A stretch of DNA of 64,000 nt from Symbiodinium natans. Lineage: Eukaryota > Sar > Dinophyceae > Suessiales > Symbiodiniaceae. Position 1 is the stretch's first letter; every line of letters starts with the position of its first letter. A program made the translations under genes and the position numbers. Positions 11,301 to 22,200 of this stretch are shown one piece after another. Location of the stretch: contig CAJNDS010002068.1 in NCBI GenBank assembly GCA_905221605.1, positions 709,001 through 773,000 on the forward strand. Reading direction: 5' to 3'. The notes beneath the pieces are model-generated. The model was not told the origin of the DNA. It made no database searches and saw only the letters and a list, made by a program, of their open reading frames with translations.

Positions 11301-12482
11301 GCGTGCTGACGTTCTGCTTGCACCAGGCATGGGCACATATCGGATGATGAGAGCATTGAGCGGTTCACTATTTTCAAAGGTTGGAGTGATTAAGATCGAG
11401 GGTACTTGCGAAGAGTGCCATGGATCCCCCCTCCGGCGCCCACCCCAACCCGTAGAATGTTGGTCGGGAGTTTGGCTTTCATGCAGCAGGTAGTGAGGCT
11501 TTAGGTTGTAGGGCAAGGCGGTGCAACATTGCGGGTCCCATGCGGCCTATAGGGTGTTCAAGGCAGAGATGCGCTTGTTTGCCAATCTTTGTTCTGCAAC
11601 TTCAACCCTAGACCCCAAAGCCGCCCAAGAATCCTACACCTCTTGTGTTCAGGTCTGGTACCCAGAGTAGGCCCTTAATTTCATCGTTTTGAGGGTCTAG
11701 AAAGCCTTACAAACCTGCCAGGCTTTGCAGGACTTGCAGTACCGCTGTACCTTCGAGCAGCTTCTGGAGATCCTTGGCGACCCAACCATAGCCAAGCTTT
11801 CGGGCTGGTTTAGCGATTTAGGAATAAATGGTTTCAGGCAAAGGGTTCAGGATGCGGATGGGCCTGGGACCAAATTTTGATTGCAGTAGGGGTGCCGGTT
11901 GCAATCACCAGTGTAGACAGGATCCCTAAACCCCCCTTCTTTCCTAAGTCGTAAACAGCAAAGGCTGGACCTGACGACTTAGGTTTTGCGCCCTCATCAT
12001 CTGTCATCCGAGACCTTATGTAAGTCTGCATCCCATGGTTGTCTTGGCCAACAGGGTGTAGCTGAAAGCGCATGAAGCTTTGCAAGGAGAGCTGCCTGGA
12101 AGATGGAGGACATCAGGAACAAGTACATGCGGATGATGGATGCTTGCCAATGTCCGGGTGATTGCGACTTGTAAGTGATGCTCCCAATATAGACAGATCA
12201 CAGCGGATTGAATCTGTGACCGACTGGGTCCATCCATTTTTTGGCGGCTGCCGCAGAAGGAAGTCATTGCCTAGAAGTTCAGATTCTTGGACCGGTTTTG
12301 GAGTAGCAGTGTGTTGATTATTTGACCCATGGTCAAGCTCTGGGCCCCAGGATCAGACCATCCAGATGAGCTTCTGCCCAAACAGTGCCCCGTCCGCTGT
12401 CGTCGTCTTCGACGAGCGCACCTCGACTTCAGCTAATCACATTAGATGGCCTGCAGTGACTTCAGTGACTTCAGTGCAGTAG
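4519..12482 (+). CDS. Type I metacaspase (caspase-like cysteine protease, peptidase C14), multi-exon
   Basis: Metacaspases are Cys/His-dyad proteases cleaving after Arg or Lys, linked to stress and cell death. Exons: 4519-4563 ([15 protein letters not shown]), 4953-4973 (EYQLYGC), 5240-5323 ([28 protein letters not shown]), 5755-5811 ([19 protein letters not shown]), 6143-6207 ([17 protein letters not shown]), 6810-6831 (DGTKPLQ), 7056-7106 ([17 protein letters not shown]), 7569-7628 ([20 protein letters not shown]), 8131-about 8175 ([13 protein letters not shown]), 11288-11326 ([13 protein letters not shown]), 11721-11775 ([18 protein letters not shown]), 12092-about 12141 ([16 protein letters not shown]), 12351-12482 ([20 protein letters not shown], then 23 residues and TAG). 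Order follows the family from first strand to C-terminus, and nearly all joins keep phase. The catalytic His is in FAGHG and the Cys in DCCH. The exon(s) between 8.2 and 11.3 kb covering the start of the small subunit were not found. No N-terminal prodomain is visible unless the gene continues from the PPR exons. Confidence 0.9.
4953..4973 (+). CDS. Metacaspase 21-bp micro-exon
   Basis: Acceptor TTTTCCAG|G and GC donor after TGT. Its seven codons, EYQLYGC, exactly fill the gap between NYPNQ and VNDCLDW, giving the family order NYP..x-L-x-GC-VND. Phase is 0 at both ends. The size and fit make it convincing, though the sequence is short. Confidence 0.75.
5240..5323 (+). CDS. Metacaspase exon with VNDCLDW
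   Basis: Acceptor ATCAG|G. Reads [20 protein letters not shown] then RVLIDQYP, the conserved (V)ND..xW..L helix and following strand. A GC donor at 5324 leaves phase 0, matching the next exon at 5755. Confidence 0.85.
5755..5811 (+). CDS. Metacaspase exon with PTRANIL
   Basis: Acceptor CACAG. Reads [19 protein letters not shown], the family's PTxxNIL...WLV helix just before the catalytic His strand. The GC donor at 5812 joins in phase to AQPGDVL at 6143. Confidence 0.85.
6143..6207 (+). CDS. Metacaspase exon with catalytic histidine
   Basis: Acceptor CCCCAG|G. Reads [20 protein letters not shown] then G and two bases. GDxLxFxxxGHG is the hallmark strand and loop carrying the catalytic His. 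The usual serine of SGHG is alanine here. It ends at a textbook GT donor (gtaagt). Confidence 0.9.
6810..6831 (+). CDS. Metacaspase 22-bp micro-exon
   Basis: Acceptor ATATCAG|G and donor GTACGT. The one starting base completes the split codon from 6207, and the rest reads DGTKPLQ. This supplies the conserved DG before EALVPVDY and restores phase 0. It is shorter than the usual GDExDGxD segment, so part may be missing. Confidence 0.55.
7056..7106 (+). CDS. Metacaspase exon with EALVPVDY
   Basis: A pyrimidine-rich tract then GCTCAG|G. Reads [17 protein letters not shown], equivalent to the family's EAIVPxDYxxxGxIxDD strand. The donor is GTGCGC and phase 0 joins to DEIHALL at 7569. Confidence 0.85.
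7569..7628 (+). CDS. Metacaspase exon leading to catalytic cysteine
   Basis: Acceptor GCCAG|G. Reads [20 protein letters not shown], matching DELHxLLxxLPxGVxLTxIxD, the helix and strand before the catalytic Cys. The GC donor at 7629 keeps phase 0, so the next residues are DCCH from 8131. Confidence 0.9.
8131..8175 (+). CDS. Metacaspase exon with catalytic cysteine
   Basis: Acceptor CTACAG|G. Reads [13 protein letters not shown]. DxCH carries the nucleophile (the second Cys); the LD-VP that follows matches the family's LDLPY. The normal DxCHSG continues as GA instead of SG. The frame stays open to 8275, so the 3' end is uncertain. Confidence 0.85.
8303..8353. repeat. (GA)n microsatellite in a metacaspase intron
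   Basis: About 25 uninterrupted GA units shortly after the catalytic-Cys exon. It generates long Ser/Leu-repeat open frames on the minus strand that are not genes. Confidence 0.95.
8733..8855. repeat. CA / GACG / CAGA compound microsatellite
   Basis: Blocks of cacaca, cagacacgca, ggacggac and cacagaca follow each other. Overlapping open frames on both strands (poly Thr-His, poly Val-Cys) come from the repeat. Confidence 0.95.
9391..9461. repeat. Inverted repeat (28-bp arms, short loop)
   Basis: Left arm starts cgcaactccgggcttcgggg and the right arm is its reverse complement with about three mismatches. The two strands translate to nearly the same peptide (NPEARSCD). It lies inside a metacaspase intron and is made partly of telomere-like sequence. 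Confidence 0.8.
11288..11326 (+). CDS. Metacaspase small-subunit exon GVLTFCLHQ
   Basis: Reads [13 protein letters not shown], corresponding to the family's GALTYAFxxAL. The GC donor at 11327 joins phase 0 to ALQDLQY at 11721, giving the expected continuous helix. Confidence 0.75.
11721..11775 (+). CDS. Metacaspase C-terminal helix exon
   Basis: Acceptor TGCCAG|G. Reads [18 protein letters not shown], matching the (T)Y..LL helix of metacaspase C-termini. A GC donor after one extra base joins in phase to 12092. Confidence 0.8.
12092..12141 (+). CDS. Metacaspase C-terminal helix exon [10 protein letters not shown]
   Basis: Reads [16 protein letters not shown]. The frame stays open to a perfect GTAAGT at 12171, but that donor does not fit the next exon's phase. 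A GC donor at 12142 does, so the end is uncertain. Confidence 0.7.
12351..12482 (+). CDS. Metacaspase terminal exon with stop
   Basis: Acceptor CCCCAG|G. Reads [20 protein letters not shown], then DERTSTSA and a short Ser/Thr/Val tail to TAG at 12480. Q-x-x-x-S-x-x-P-N is the usual end of metacaspase domains. An AATAAA lies about 45 bp downstream, though dinoflagellates are not known to depend on it. Confidence 0.75.
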   Translation, partial: DQTIQMSFCPNSAPSAVVVFDERTSTSANHIRWPAVTSVTSVQ

Positions 12483-14997
12483 TCCCTCCCTCTTCTCCGC
12501 ACCGCCCCTCACTGCTCCGATTGGTCAATAAAAAGAGGCGAGACTAGTACTGATACAGCATGCCAGGGTCAGAACATCGGCATTGCATCACGTCCCCACA
12601 CTGGACATTCAGCTTTCTAAGGGTACGCTCCTGTGGCGCAGCACCGGATCTCGCAGCTGGCGCAACAGCGAAACATGTCGCCGCCAGCCGGGTGGCTTAG
12701 AGTGTGTAACGCAATGTAGTGTATTGCAATGCAATGCAGTGCAGGGCAGTGCAATGCAATGCAATTCATTTCAATACAACTTGCAGTGCAATGGAGTGAG
12801 ATGTAATGTCACGTATAGTGTGTGTGTGTGTGTGTGTGTGTTTTCGCATGTGTGTGTGTGTGTGTGTGTGTGTAATGTAGCGTCATGTAGTCTCATGCGG
12901 TGGAATGTAGCGTGCACTGCACAGCACTGTACAGTACTGCACTGCATTGCGCTGCTCTGCACTGCACCGCACCGCACCGCAAGCCACACAACAGAACACA
13001 ATGCGTGCAACGGAACGAAGCACAACGAAAACCAATGCGACGCAGTATGTATGATGTGATTACCCTGCCATCAGATGTGGGCAACAGCCGGTCAATGCAC
13101 GCCCAGCAGCTCGAGCAGCGAAGCAAGTGCATGAGAACCGCAATCATCAACCCGGACCAACGCTTGCTTTCAGTGAGTGGCTGAGGCCAACATACAGAGT
13201 GCGTACCGGTACCACGCCGACATTCAACATGTTGTATTGCACAGCGCAGCGCATCCTTTCCATCGAGCTCTCCCTTGCCTTCCTTGGTCCATTCCTGCGC
13301 AGAACGGGTAGGCAGCGGTAGGCACGACACATGATGCGGTCAAGGACTACCCTAGCTCTTGTGAAACCCAGAGCCGAAGGCCCCAACCATGGTGAAGAAA
13401 TTACATGGCATAATGCCATCCCAAATGTCGTGTCATCAGTGGTGAATCCCTAATGTACTCCGAATGACTTAGGAGAACCTGCGCAGTCCAGGGGGGCCGT
13501 CGCCACACCCCGTGTCTCGGAGAAAGGTTGATTGTGGTTGTTCTGGAGGATGTTCTTGTTTAGGGTTGAGGGGTCCGGATTTGGGAGGGCGAAGGCTGTC
13601 TGAAAGCTGCGCTCCTGCCCTTCCCGACCTTCCCCGCTCCTGATTGCAGGTGCGCGAAGCCAGCACCGAGTTTGTGCCCTCGCCATCTCCGGCGTGTCTT
13701 GGTGTCAAAGTTGGGGGTTTCCCAAAATCGGGTTGTACCCTTTTCGGGGGTTCCTGGAGTAAGGGTGATAGTATTTCGGGAATGCATTTAAGGGTTTCAA
13801 ACCATGGCCTTCGGGATACAGGGACAGTCAGGAGTCGGCACACGCCTCGTGCAAGCAAGTCTCACTCATTGATGCTGTCTTGTCTCAGTCATTTATTAAG
13901 AATTACTGTAAAACAACCCAAGAAAGTAACAAAAAGAGGAGTTCATGGTTCTAAGGGGCGTTATAGGATATGTCGTACGATCCGGAGGAAGCAGCGCATA
14001 CCCTCAGCCCCGTTCCCTCTACACACTTGGTCCGAACTCCCTTGGCTTCCCCAAACAAGCGGGGACCCAGGTATCATGGATTTTCGGATACCAATGCAGC
14101 GGGTGAAGTGGTGGGTGTGGGCATCGTGCATCTTGGTCTGGGAACAGTTTTGAGCCGACTTGGGTAGGAGGTTAGGTAACGTTCAGAACTTAGGGACTTA
14201 GGGTTTACAGGGTTTGAGACTGCAGTGTCTTCAGTTTGCGTTTGGTCGTGTGTTGGTTAGGTTGCACGACGACTTGTCTTTCAGGGGCGTTTTGGAAGAC
14301 TTTTTTGCCATCCGAACTGGAGTTGGCAGTCTTCAAGATGACAATCCTGAACCTATAATACCTCTACCCTTGTCCGCCGCAAACTGCATCCCGGAGCCTT
14401 CGCAGCGTCTACCCGACTTGGGCCCTCTGCATACTATATCGAGGGGGGATGAGGGGGGCTATCAGAGTGCAAGGGTTTTGCGCTTAGGGTTTCGGATTCA
14501 GGGGTATGCATGCCGTCGCAGGTCATATTTGCATGTTGCTGTGGTCTTGGTGTACCCGACAACCTTTTGTCCGTCCCATTGGCTGCAGAGTATCTTACTT
14601 AGCCAACATGGCTCTTCGTGCGAGGTATGTGCAGCTGTTCTCCTGCAGCAACTTGCAGCTTTGGCTCGGAATGTCAAGGGGAACCCTCTCGGAACCCTGA
14701 ACCTTGAAACTCGAACATTGAAGCCCAACACCTGTGCATGTTGGCATTCTGGATCTAGCCCTAAACCTACCAGGAACCTGCAGGTTAGAGGGCTTAGGGA
14801 GGAGTAGGAGGCTTGGGGAGCTCAGGTTCAGGGGAGGGCCTTTTGGGCCTTCAGGCGGTTCAGGGGCCGCTGTTAGCCTGTTAGGCTTGCGGAGTAAACG
14901 GCGGACTTCCAAGAGCTTGGCCGTTCGCATCATTCGTCTCGCCGGCTCTCGGCTCTTGGGCACATGACATAAATCCCTGCAGCCACAACCCCCCAAG
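12483..14997. other. Intergenic/intron DNA downstream of the metacaspase
   Basis: Apart from the repeat block, no exon is convincing. A 197-codon open frame at 14214-14807 (+) crosses telomere-like words and has no recognisable motif; frames this long are expected by chance at this base composition. A weak exon-like piece, VREASTEFVPSPSP, at about 13651-13700 follows a CAG but has no partner. Confidence 0.5.
12700..12985. repeat. TGCAA/GT-rich repeat block
   Basis: Repeats of tgcaa/gcagt at about 12715-12800, then two (GT)n tracts at about 12818-12841 and 12850-12872, then tgcac/accgc repeats. The open frames over it are repeat artefacts. Confidence 0.85.
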
Positions 14998-15055
14998 GAG
15001 ACCCATGGGCATGTACGGCCAGTGCGACCCCTACGTCAAGATGACGTGCGGCGGC
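14998..15055 (+). CDS. C2-domain exon with DPYVK
   Basis: Acceptor CCAAG|G. Reads RPMGMYGQCDPYVKMTCGG before a GT donor. The G-x-x-D-P-Y-V-K core is highly characteristic of C2 loop 1. The call is otherwise based on only 19 residues. Confidence 0.6.
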
Positions 15056-16762
15056 GTGACTCATCAGTCACCGGTGAAGCGAAACAGTGACTTGGCAAAA
15101 GCCTGAGGCGCACAAATTTGTTGGCAGAACCATGCACAGAAGAGAGAATGAGGCCTACAGTCTGTGGTGATACGGAAGAGGTTGGAAATTCGGTAGTTGT
15201 GCCTTCTGTTCACTCCGCTAGTTGACTTGACTCGCTCTGAGGTACAAACCCCACATGGGGGGAGGACGAAAACAAGTTTACCTTCAAGGCGTCAGAGCCT
15301 TGTCTATGTGTTTGAAGCCAGTCGAAGACTATTTTTAATTTCTGTGTTGGACCCGGACTCGCAAGAGAGAGCTCTAAGACCAACAAGTTCCACAACCCCC
15401 ACCCTCCCACCCCCCCCCCCCCAGAAAAGAATGGGCTTTTCAGAATTTAAGACAGAAACTCTCTCACTAAAGATCCCTTTACAACGCCCAGGACTGTCAA
15501 TCGGAGATGCTCTTCATTGAGGTGACCACAGAGGTTTAGGGACGACCAACAACAACGTCAATATCTGTTGCTGTACCTACAGCAAGCCCAACCCAAACAT
15601 GGCGCAAGCATGCCTAGGCGATGATGGGGATGTCCAGGGTGCAGTGTTTATAGCAGACCACGAGGTTGTGACAGAGATAGGGCGGGTCTAGAGTCTTGAA
15701 GATGTGTGCACTGGCCAAAAGGTACGGAATGCGGGACGGGATGAGCTGATTGGGCGTGTCGATGCCACGTGTCTGCAGCTGATGTCAGCTGATGATATGC
15801 ATCAGGTTTCTAAGCCCTTCGAATCTCCAATGCAGCAGTAGTCTCAGCGAAGCTTGCAGCTCTACGTGGTTGTGAACAGTGGCTTCACATTTCTCGTACT
15901 GCTAGGCATCTTCCTGTGTCCAGGAGCCTACATGTTGCGTACAGGTCCACGTATGCATTCGCCTCGCATATCTAATGTAGGCGGGCGCACGGTTCATGAT
16001 TTGACAGCAGCATGAGACATACGGAGAGGACCAAAGTGTTGAACCCTCACTGGGGCCTAAGAAGTGAAACGTGTCCTGAAAAAACTAAGCCACAAACCGA
16101 AGGTTCCGCTGCGGGGCTTGCCATCGATGTCATGGGAAGAGCGGCGTCAGCTCCTGCAAAACGCGCCCTTCTCAGTGGAGTGGGGATTTAGGGGTTTCAG
16201 GGCCAAGGAGTTCATCTTGGCGAGAGGCTTGTGCAGGGTCAGGAGGGATGATCCCAAGCTCTTCCCGCACCGCAAATCGTCGTGTCCTCGACCAAGGGTG
16301 GCGAGGTGGAGTTCCGGGTCGCCCTATACCCCGAGAGGGCAGCTGCCAACCTGCGGCCGCAGCCGGGTGTCGGTGTCGGCCTCCCACCGATGGAGCCACT
16401 GCTCGGTTTGATATTTGGGGACTTCGAATTTGGGGATGTTTGGGGTGTAGGGTAGGTTGGTTTCATGAGGATGGAGCGACAAGATCTATAGAAGATGGCT
16501 TGGAACCCAGTTTGGAACAATTGGGACCCGCCCAGCATGAGCCCCTACATCAGAAGTATTACATTCTCCAGACCCTCGATCATCCCAGAAAAGCCACATC
16601 AAACCCAAACCGGAAGCTTTCGTAAACACCGTGCCGAGGATCAGCCTCCTCTTGCCGGTCAGCCTCCTCTTGCCGGTGCTTATGCCCCCGAGAAGCCTCG
16701 ACCGCCGTCCCCTCCAGCGCGAGACCTGGGGCCTTGCCTGCCCCGCGGCGCTTCCTTGAAGG
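14998..16762 (+). CDS. Probable C2-domain protein, partial multi-exon gene
   Basis: C2 domains bind phospholipid, often with calcium through Asp loops. Exon 14998-15055 reads RPMGMYGQCDPYVKMTCGG; (M)xxxGxxDPYVK is the C2 loop-1 signature with its calcium-binding Asp. Exon 16492-about 16529 reads KMAWNPVWNNWD, matching the next C2 landmark LNPVWNE. Both have phase-0 internal ends. Exon 16639-16762 is Pro-rich (DQPPLAGQPPLAGAYAPEKP), contains an 18-bp duplication and follows an AG|G acceptor. A further exon-like stretch (about 16259-16412) encodes VVSSTKGGEVEFRVALYPER, but its place in the order is unclear. Start, end and connecting exons are unknown. Confidence 0.5.
16259..16412 (+). CDS. Unrecognised exon-like segment
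   Basis: An open stretch reading LPAPQIVVSSTKGGEVEFRV then ALYPERAAANLRPQPGVGVG and LPPMEPLL, bounded by AAG and a GT at 16413. Unlike its surroundings it has no telomere-like words and reads as an ordinary soluble sequence. The other strand is also open here, so strand and frame are not secure. Confidence 0.35.
16639..16762 (+). CDS. Proline-rich exon
   Basis: Acceptor GCCGAG|G, phase 0. Reads DQPPLAGQPPLAGAYAPEKP then RPPSPPARDLGPCLPRGASL. An 18-bp unit (cagcctcctcttgccggt) is repeated in tandem. Probably a disordered linker of the C2-type protein, or an unrelated exon. Confidence 0.4.
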
Positions 16763-19089
16763 GTTTAGGAGTTTAGAGCGGTTGAGCCGGCAAGTTTCGC
16801 CGTTAGGAATTGAGCAGTAGGTTCAGGACTTGAGGTGATCCATAAGAGAAAGCCACGAGTGTGAGTTTGGAAGTTTGACACTCAGCCCTCAGCCCTACAA
16901 CTTTCAGAACCGCAGGAAAGCCGGCAGTCACAGAGGTGACCTTCTGAGGTATACAGGTGTCGGAATCAGCTCTTAAGTCCGAACTCTGCAGGGGTGTGAT
17001 CTTAGTGCTGAAGTAGAACCCCTGGCTGGATCATTGAGGATGGGGGACTACGATTTACGAACCCCTATGGAACGGAATCCCGTGGACGAGGAGCTGCAGA
17101 AGTTTCGGCTTGTCGTTTAGGGGTCTAAGGTGAAGGACGAAATGCCGTCCTGGAAATAGTGCGTGGGTGTGTGTGTGGGGTTATGTGGGTTGACGATGGC
17201 CTTTCGGGTTTCACCTCCCTGCACCAAACCGGATAAGCGAGGTCATGAATGTTGCACCCTCTTAGGTGTGCCGCCCCCCCCTCCCCCCCGGAACAGTCGA
17301 AGCTGGTTTTCGCTTTGTTTAAACGGCCCGGGATTTTATATGATTTTACTAGGGAGGAGTTTATATGAATTCAAAAGACCCGGCAACCGATTTTAAAGGC
17401 GCGCTGCACGAGATTGTCTTACGACACCCGGACGATTTGACTTAATTGCGGACAGCACTCTGTACCCCCAATCAGTCACACGGTCCGAATCGACCGGCAA
17501 ACTTGACTTTGTTCAGGAGACCCCTACTAAAGTGGGTGCAACATTAATCATATACACCATCCCCCCCCGCCCCTAATTCTTCGAACGCTTCTTTCTCCAT
17601 GCTTTTATGATGAACGCACCAGACATAATGACAGTGTCAGGGCTCCACATGGCCCCAATGCATTGTGCAATCGAAAACGGTCGCCTTCCTGACCGTGTGT
17701 CCACAGTGCATTCGCATCCGTATGCGAGACTTTTGACAGCGATTCTACAGCTGCTTTTTTCCTGCGCAAACTTCAACAGAGCTAGTGAACGGGGGCAACC
17801 CTGCCCAAAATTCAATCTGCACTACGACGTGGGTTTCGCAGTTCATGCGCCGATGGTTTGATGGGCTGCTCGACTTGGACCATGAACGATTGGGTTGAAA
17901 GTATGTATTCGGAGATCCCCTCCCCCCTCCCCCTCCCCTTCCCCCTCCCCTCCCCTGCCCCATCCCTCCCTGCCAACCCCCCCGCACCTCTTCACTCCGA
18001 AGGATGTAGACGGGACGCCACTGTACACTCCACCTGTTGAAGCTAGTTTCGAGTCCTGTTTGATGTTCTGAAGCTGAGTTCTTGCGATAGCGTTCAATTT
18101 GGAACGATCTTGTCGGAAACTCCGTCGACTTTAATAAAGGTCACATATGTGTCCAAATAGCATCAGACGACAAAAGATGAAGCGGATACGGAAGTTCGCA
18201 AAAGCCTAGCCTCACTGTGCAGGAGCCGCTGCTTGACAACATCTTTGGCAAGCCCAACCTTTTCTCGGCCATGCCTGACAGAGGGGTTTTCAGGGCCTGA
18301 GGGTGCCCCGGATCTCCGAACCCTTTTGTTGTTCCAGTGCTGCTGTGAGTGCACTGGTACTGCTGCTATGAATGAAGCATGTCTGGCAACTTCTGAGATA
18401 CGTCAACATCACGCTGATTTAAAAAGGGACGGGGTGTCGTGAACCCTTATTCGCGTTAGTGCCCTAGGCATCCTAAACTCTCCTAAGCCCGGAGGACCTG
18501 ATGTCGCAGCTGTCGAAAGATGCCAGGGCCTCAGAAGGGTTGAGTGCCGAGGCTGGAGTAGCAGTGCAGCTAGGGCAGCTAGGGCTTGTGAGCATAGTGC
18601 TTGCGACAGTCGAACCTTAGGAAATGGCAGTACAGGTGACTTGAGAGGTCATCGTGTTCGGGTTGATTCGATGGTGCAGGGATGTGCAGGGTGCTGTTTC
18701 TGACACTAGTACTGCCTGGACCCGGATGTTTGGTTCTATCAAATTTAGAGGGTATGCTGGAGGTTTGTGCTGTAGCTGCCTCAGGCTGCGCCAGCATACC
18801 ATGACGCCTATCATGACGCCCAGAGTTTACAGCATGCTTTCGCTTGTTTTTTTCAATCAGAAGACCAACAAACCTTGCAGGGACTTGCAGGGCCAAGACT
18901 AAAGGACGGTGGGCCAGGGGGCGGCTTCGATTAAAAAGCACTCTGTACACCAATTCTGGTGCAAGTTTGAGGATGCTGGTGACTAAAGCAACAGAGCATC
19001 GTCAGTGGGCGACTCCTCCACACCCCTGAAAAATTTCGCAAAGCCCTCTGAGACACACCAACGGACACAGCTCAAGGAAGCACTCCCAG
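16763..19089. other. Spacer/intron DNA without recognised genes
   Basis: Contains a C-rich tract at about 17913-17990 and telomere-like words near 16764 and 18440-18490. One exon-like piece (EDLMSQLSKDARASEG, about 18490-18540) has no family match. Short open frames at 17607-17861 and 18579-18953 show no motif. Confidence 0.5.
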
Positions 19090-19251
19090 CCATCCCTCAA
19101 GTGGGTGGCCTGGGTGGCCTGGGTGGCCTCGGTGGCCTCGGTGGCCTTGCAACACCCTTGGGTGGCCTTAGCACGCCGGTCTCCGGGATGCCTCCCGCGA
19201 TGCCCTCGCCCGCGGCTGCCGCGGCCGCCGCGCCCGCACCCGCCACGACGA
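19090..19251 (+). CDS. GGL-repeat and poly-Ala/Pro exon
   Basis: Five GGL units from a 9-bp repeat (ggtggcctg), then TPLGGLSTPVSGMPPAMPSP and seven Ala. Ends at ACGACGA before a GC donor; the split codon is completed as Ser at 20077. Confidence 0.65.
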
Positions 19252-22200
19252 GCAGGCATTCAACTAAGATTGAAGTCTCAAAATCTGCAGCTCACACGAA
19301 GCCCCTCAACTGGCAATTCCTAAACCCTAAACCCATCGAAGCCCAAGAACCTCCTAAACCCTGTGAAGCCAAGCCCATGCCCATCCCAAGGGTACTGGTT
19401 CTGCAGGCTCGGTGCTGCATCCTACATACCACCCCCGGCTGCTTCCTGCTTCACCCCGCCCTCCCTGCTGCCTACGGGCGAAGTGGGCCGAGCCTCGGGA
19501 GATGATTGCGGCCAAGCTTTGGGCTGTTGATTGGGATCTGCTCCAGGGGTGCAAGCATGTCCTCCAAGGCAGCGAGTTAAAAGACATCTGACAGGCAGGG
19601 TGGTTTGCATGTTCCTGCGCGGAGACAGCCAGAACCGCTTTTGTAGTGATGATCCTGTGACCATGGGCTGTGCGCATAGCCGTAGCCTGTCAAAGTATGC
19701 GAAAAATCTTAAGAGGGTTTTGCTGCAGCATTTTTAGGGGCCTTCTCACTGCCATGATTGTGTGCGCGGAATGCTTCGAAGATTCCCGAGGAACGGCATC
19801 TCGGGGCATGTCCCTCGAGGGCTCCTGGGCACGAATCGGGGCAGAAGTTCCTAAACAGGGAGTTGAAAAAACTTCACCTTGCAATGTAGACTTACTGAGT
19901 GTGATTAGATGGCTCTTTTCCGTCGTTGCAGTGGGACTGCCAGTTTGTCTACTGCATGAGCCCAGCCGAGCTCACATAAATTCCCCACTTATCTAAACTG
20001 CCTGAGCTCCCTAAATTCTAAATCCGAACCGCCAAATCCCAAACCCTGGGCAAACCCCGTAAAGCAGCGACTGCAGGCTACTACTCGGCCGGCGGCGTGG
20101 CGGCCCCGACCATGCATACTGCATCTCCTGCGGTGCCAACACCCCAGGCCTGCCAACTGCAGCTCAGGGTTTGACTAGCGGCTCTGAAAATCCCTTGCCC
20201 GAAGCTTCCAGGAGTCGCCTTTACATATGATTACCGGCGTCTGAAACATTTCACTGTCCGAAAACAAGCTGGTAGAATCAGCTGGTGCATTTAGGGGCCC
20301 GGAAAACTGGATTCTCAGATACCCTAAGCCCGAGACGCCATTCAACAAACATTGGGGTCCCAAAACTCCACAGCCCGAGAATCTCAAGTACGACGATGGA
20401 TGGCGCGACCCCGATGTCGATCCAAGCTCACAACACGCGTGAACCTCTAAAGATCCTACCCGGAGCCTGCACGAAGTACGAACCGACAGCAGTCATTTGG
20501 TTTTGTTGCTCTGGAGATTCCGAAGCCCTATCCCATACCGGCCGCAGGCCCACATGAAGCTGGAATCTTAAAAAGTCGGGCTGTGTGCTCTGCCAGTGCT
20601 AGGGATCCCAGTCTCCAACATCAGGAGCAACACCATGCCCAAATCGATGTCTTGGAACCCCACAAGCCTCCATGGTATATGTTCAGGGACATTCAGGATT
20701 GAGCTGAACGCCGAATCGCACACCTTAGCCTTATCTGTCCTGGCCCCTGACCGTTCAGTCATGTGTAGCGTGCCCCTTGAGTGTTGCTGGAGCGCTATAG
20801 AACATGGAACGGAAGGCAGCGCCCGTTAACACTTCGACATCGATTAGTGTTACAGACGTTCCCCCTGCCCCCAGAGCGCTCGATACCAGGCAGTGCTCTT
20901 TTTACTCTGGCTTCAGACATGTTGACTACTTGCATGGTATGGTTTGAGAAGTTCCAGCTTGGAAGACATGAACCAACTCTAGACACACTGAGTAGCACCC
21001 CTGCGCCGGAGATCTTCCCATTTGTGCATGTCAAGAATTTCGTCCAGTACCGGGGGCTCGTTGCCAAGGACCTTCTTGTTGATCCGACGAAAAGGCCGAC
21101 CCCATGAATTGTTCGCATGGAGGTATAGAGGGGCCTTCCCTCACCTTGAAACAAGGTGACTTCACGCTACGCCTACACGCCTTCCACGGCTTCCCCTTTC
21201 GCCTACAGCGGCCTGTGAGGATCTGGAGTGTTTTGATGGTTTGGGGCTTTAGGGCCTTTAGGGCTTATGGATGCACGTTCTTGGGTTCTTAGGTTTGGAG
21301 CCTTTTAGAGACTGACTGCTGTGCGTGTTTTCTACTTTAACTTGGAGATTCTGTCCAAGGCCAGCCGGCCAAGAGCGCTTTGGGCACCGACCTGAGCGCA
21401 GCACCGTACTCCTATGCCTCCTCCGTTGCCGCGCCCTACACGCCCTACACTGGCTTCAGCCAGCATGGGCAGATCGGGGGCTCCTCGGCCTCTTCGAAAG
21501 CCCTGCCCTACATGCACGCGATTCTACAACGATTACTTAGAGTGGCTGGAGCAGCGAAACCCCGCGTAAAGGGCAGGCGAGCCAGGGCTAGCTCACTTAG
21601 CTCACTTGGCTCACTTGGCTCACTTGGCTCACTCTCTTCCTCTAAGTCTCGCGCTCTTTCATGCCAACGATAGCAGTGTAAGCCGGGCTGGAGGGGAGAG
21701 GGCCAGAAGAGGAGAGAGAAAGAGAGGGACAGAGAGAGAGAGAGAGAGAGAAGCAGAAGAGCGAGAGAGAGAGAGCGAGAGAGGGAGGGAGAGAGAGAAG
21801 GCAGCAACGCCTCTACGCACGGAGCACAGGGAATGGAACCCGATGCAGAGTAGCATGTTCTGAGGAGGGGAAGGTGAAAGGGGAGGAGGATATTCTGACC
21901 GTGTGAGTGCGTCAGTGTCACACCGACTGACTCGCGAAGGGCTGCGGTGGAAGGAAGGACGGAAGGAAGAAAGGAAGGAAGAGCTCAGAGCCCCAAAGAA
22001 TTGAATTGGAGGGCTTTCCATAGGATTTCGGCATTTTTCAGATGGCAGTCCTTCATGTGTCACAGGGAGATCGTGACATGATTAGTATCGGGCGTGCCAA
22101 CCTCATGCTCAGGCCAGACACTATCAAACGGCTTGGGGTCCGACTTGGCTGGGGCGTATTCATACACAACCTCTGCAGCTCCAGCACTGACGGGCTATGG

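Noticed and set aside
14214-14807. 197-codon open frame (+), longest non-repeat frame except repeat-driven ones
   Set aside because: No motif, includes telomere-like words, and one frame of this length is expected by chance in 64 kb at this composition.
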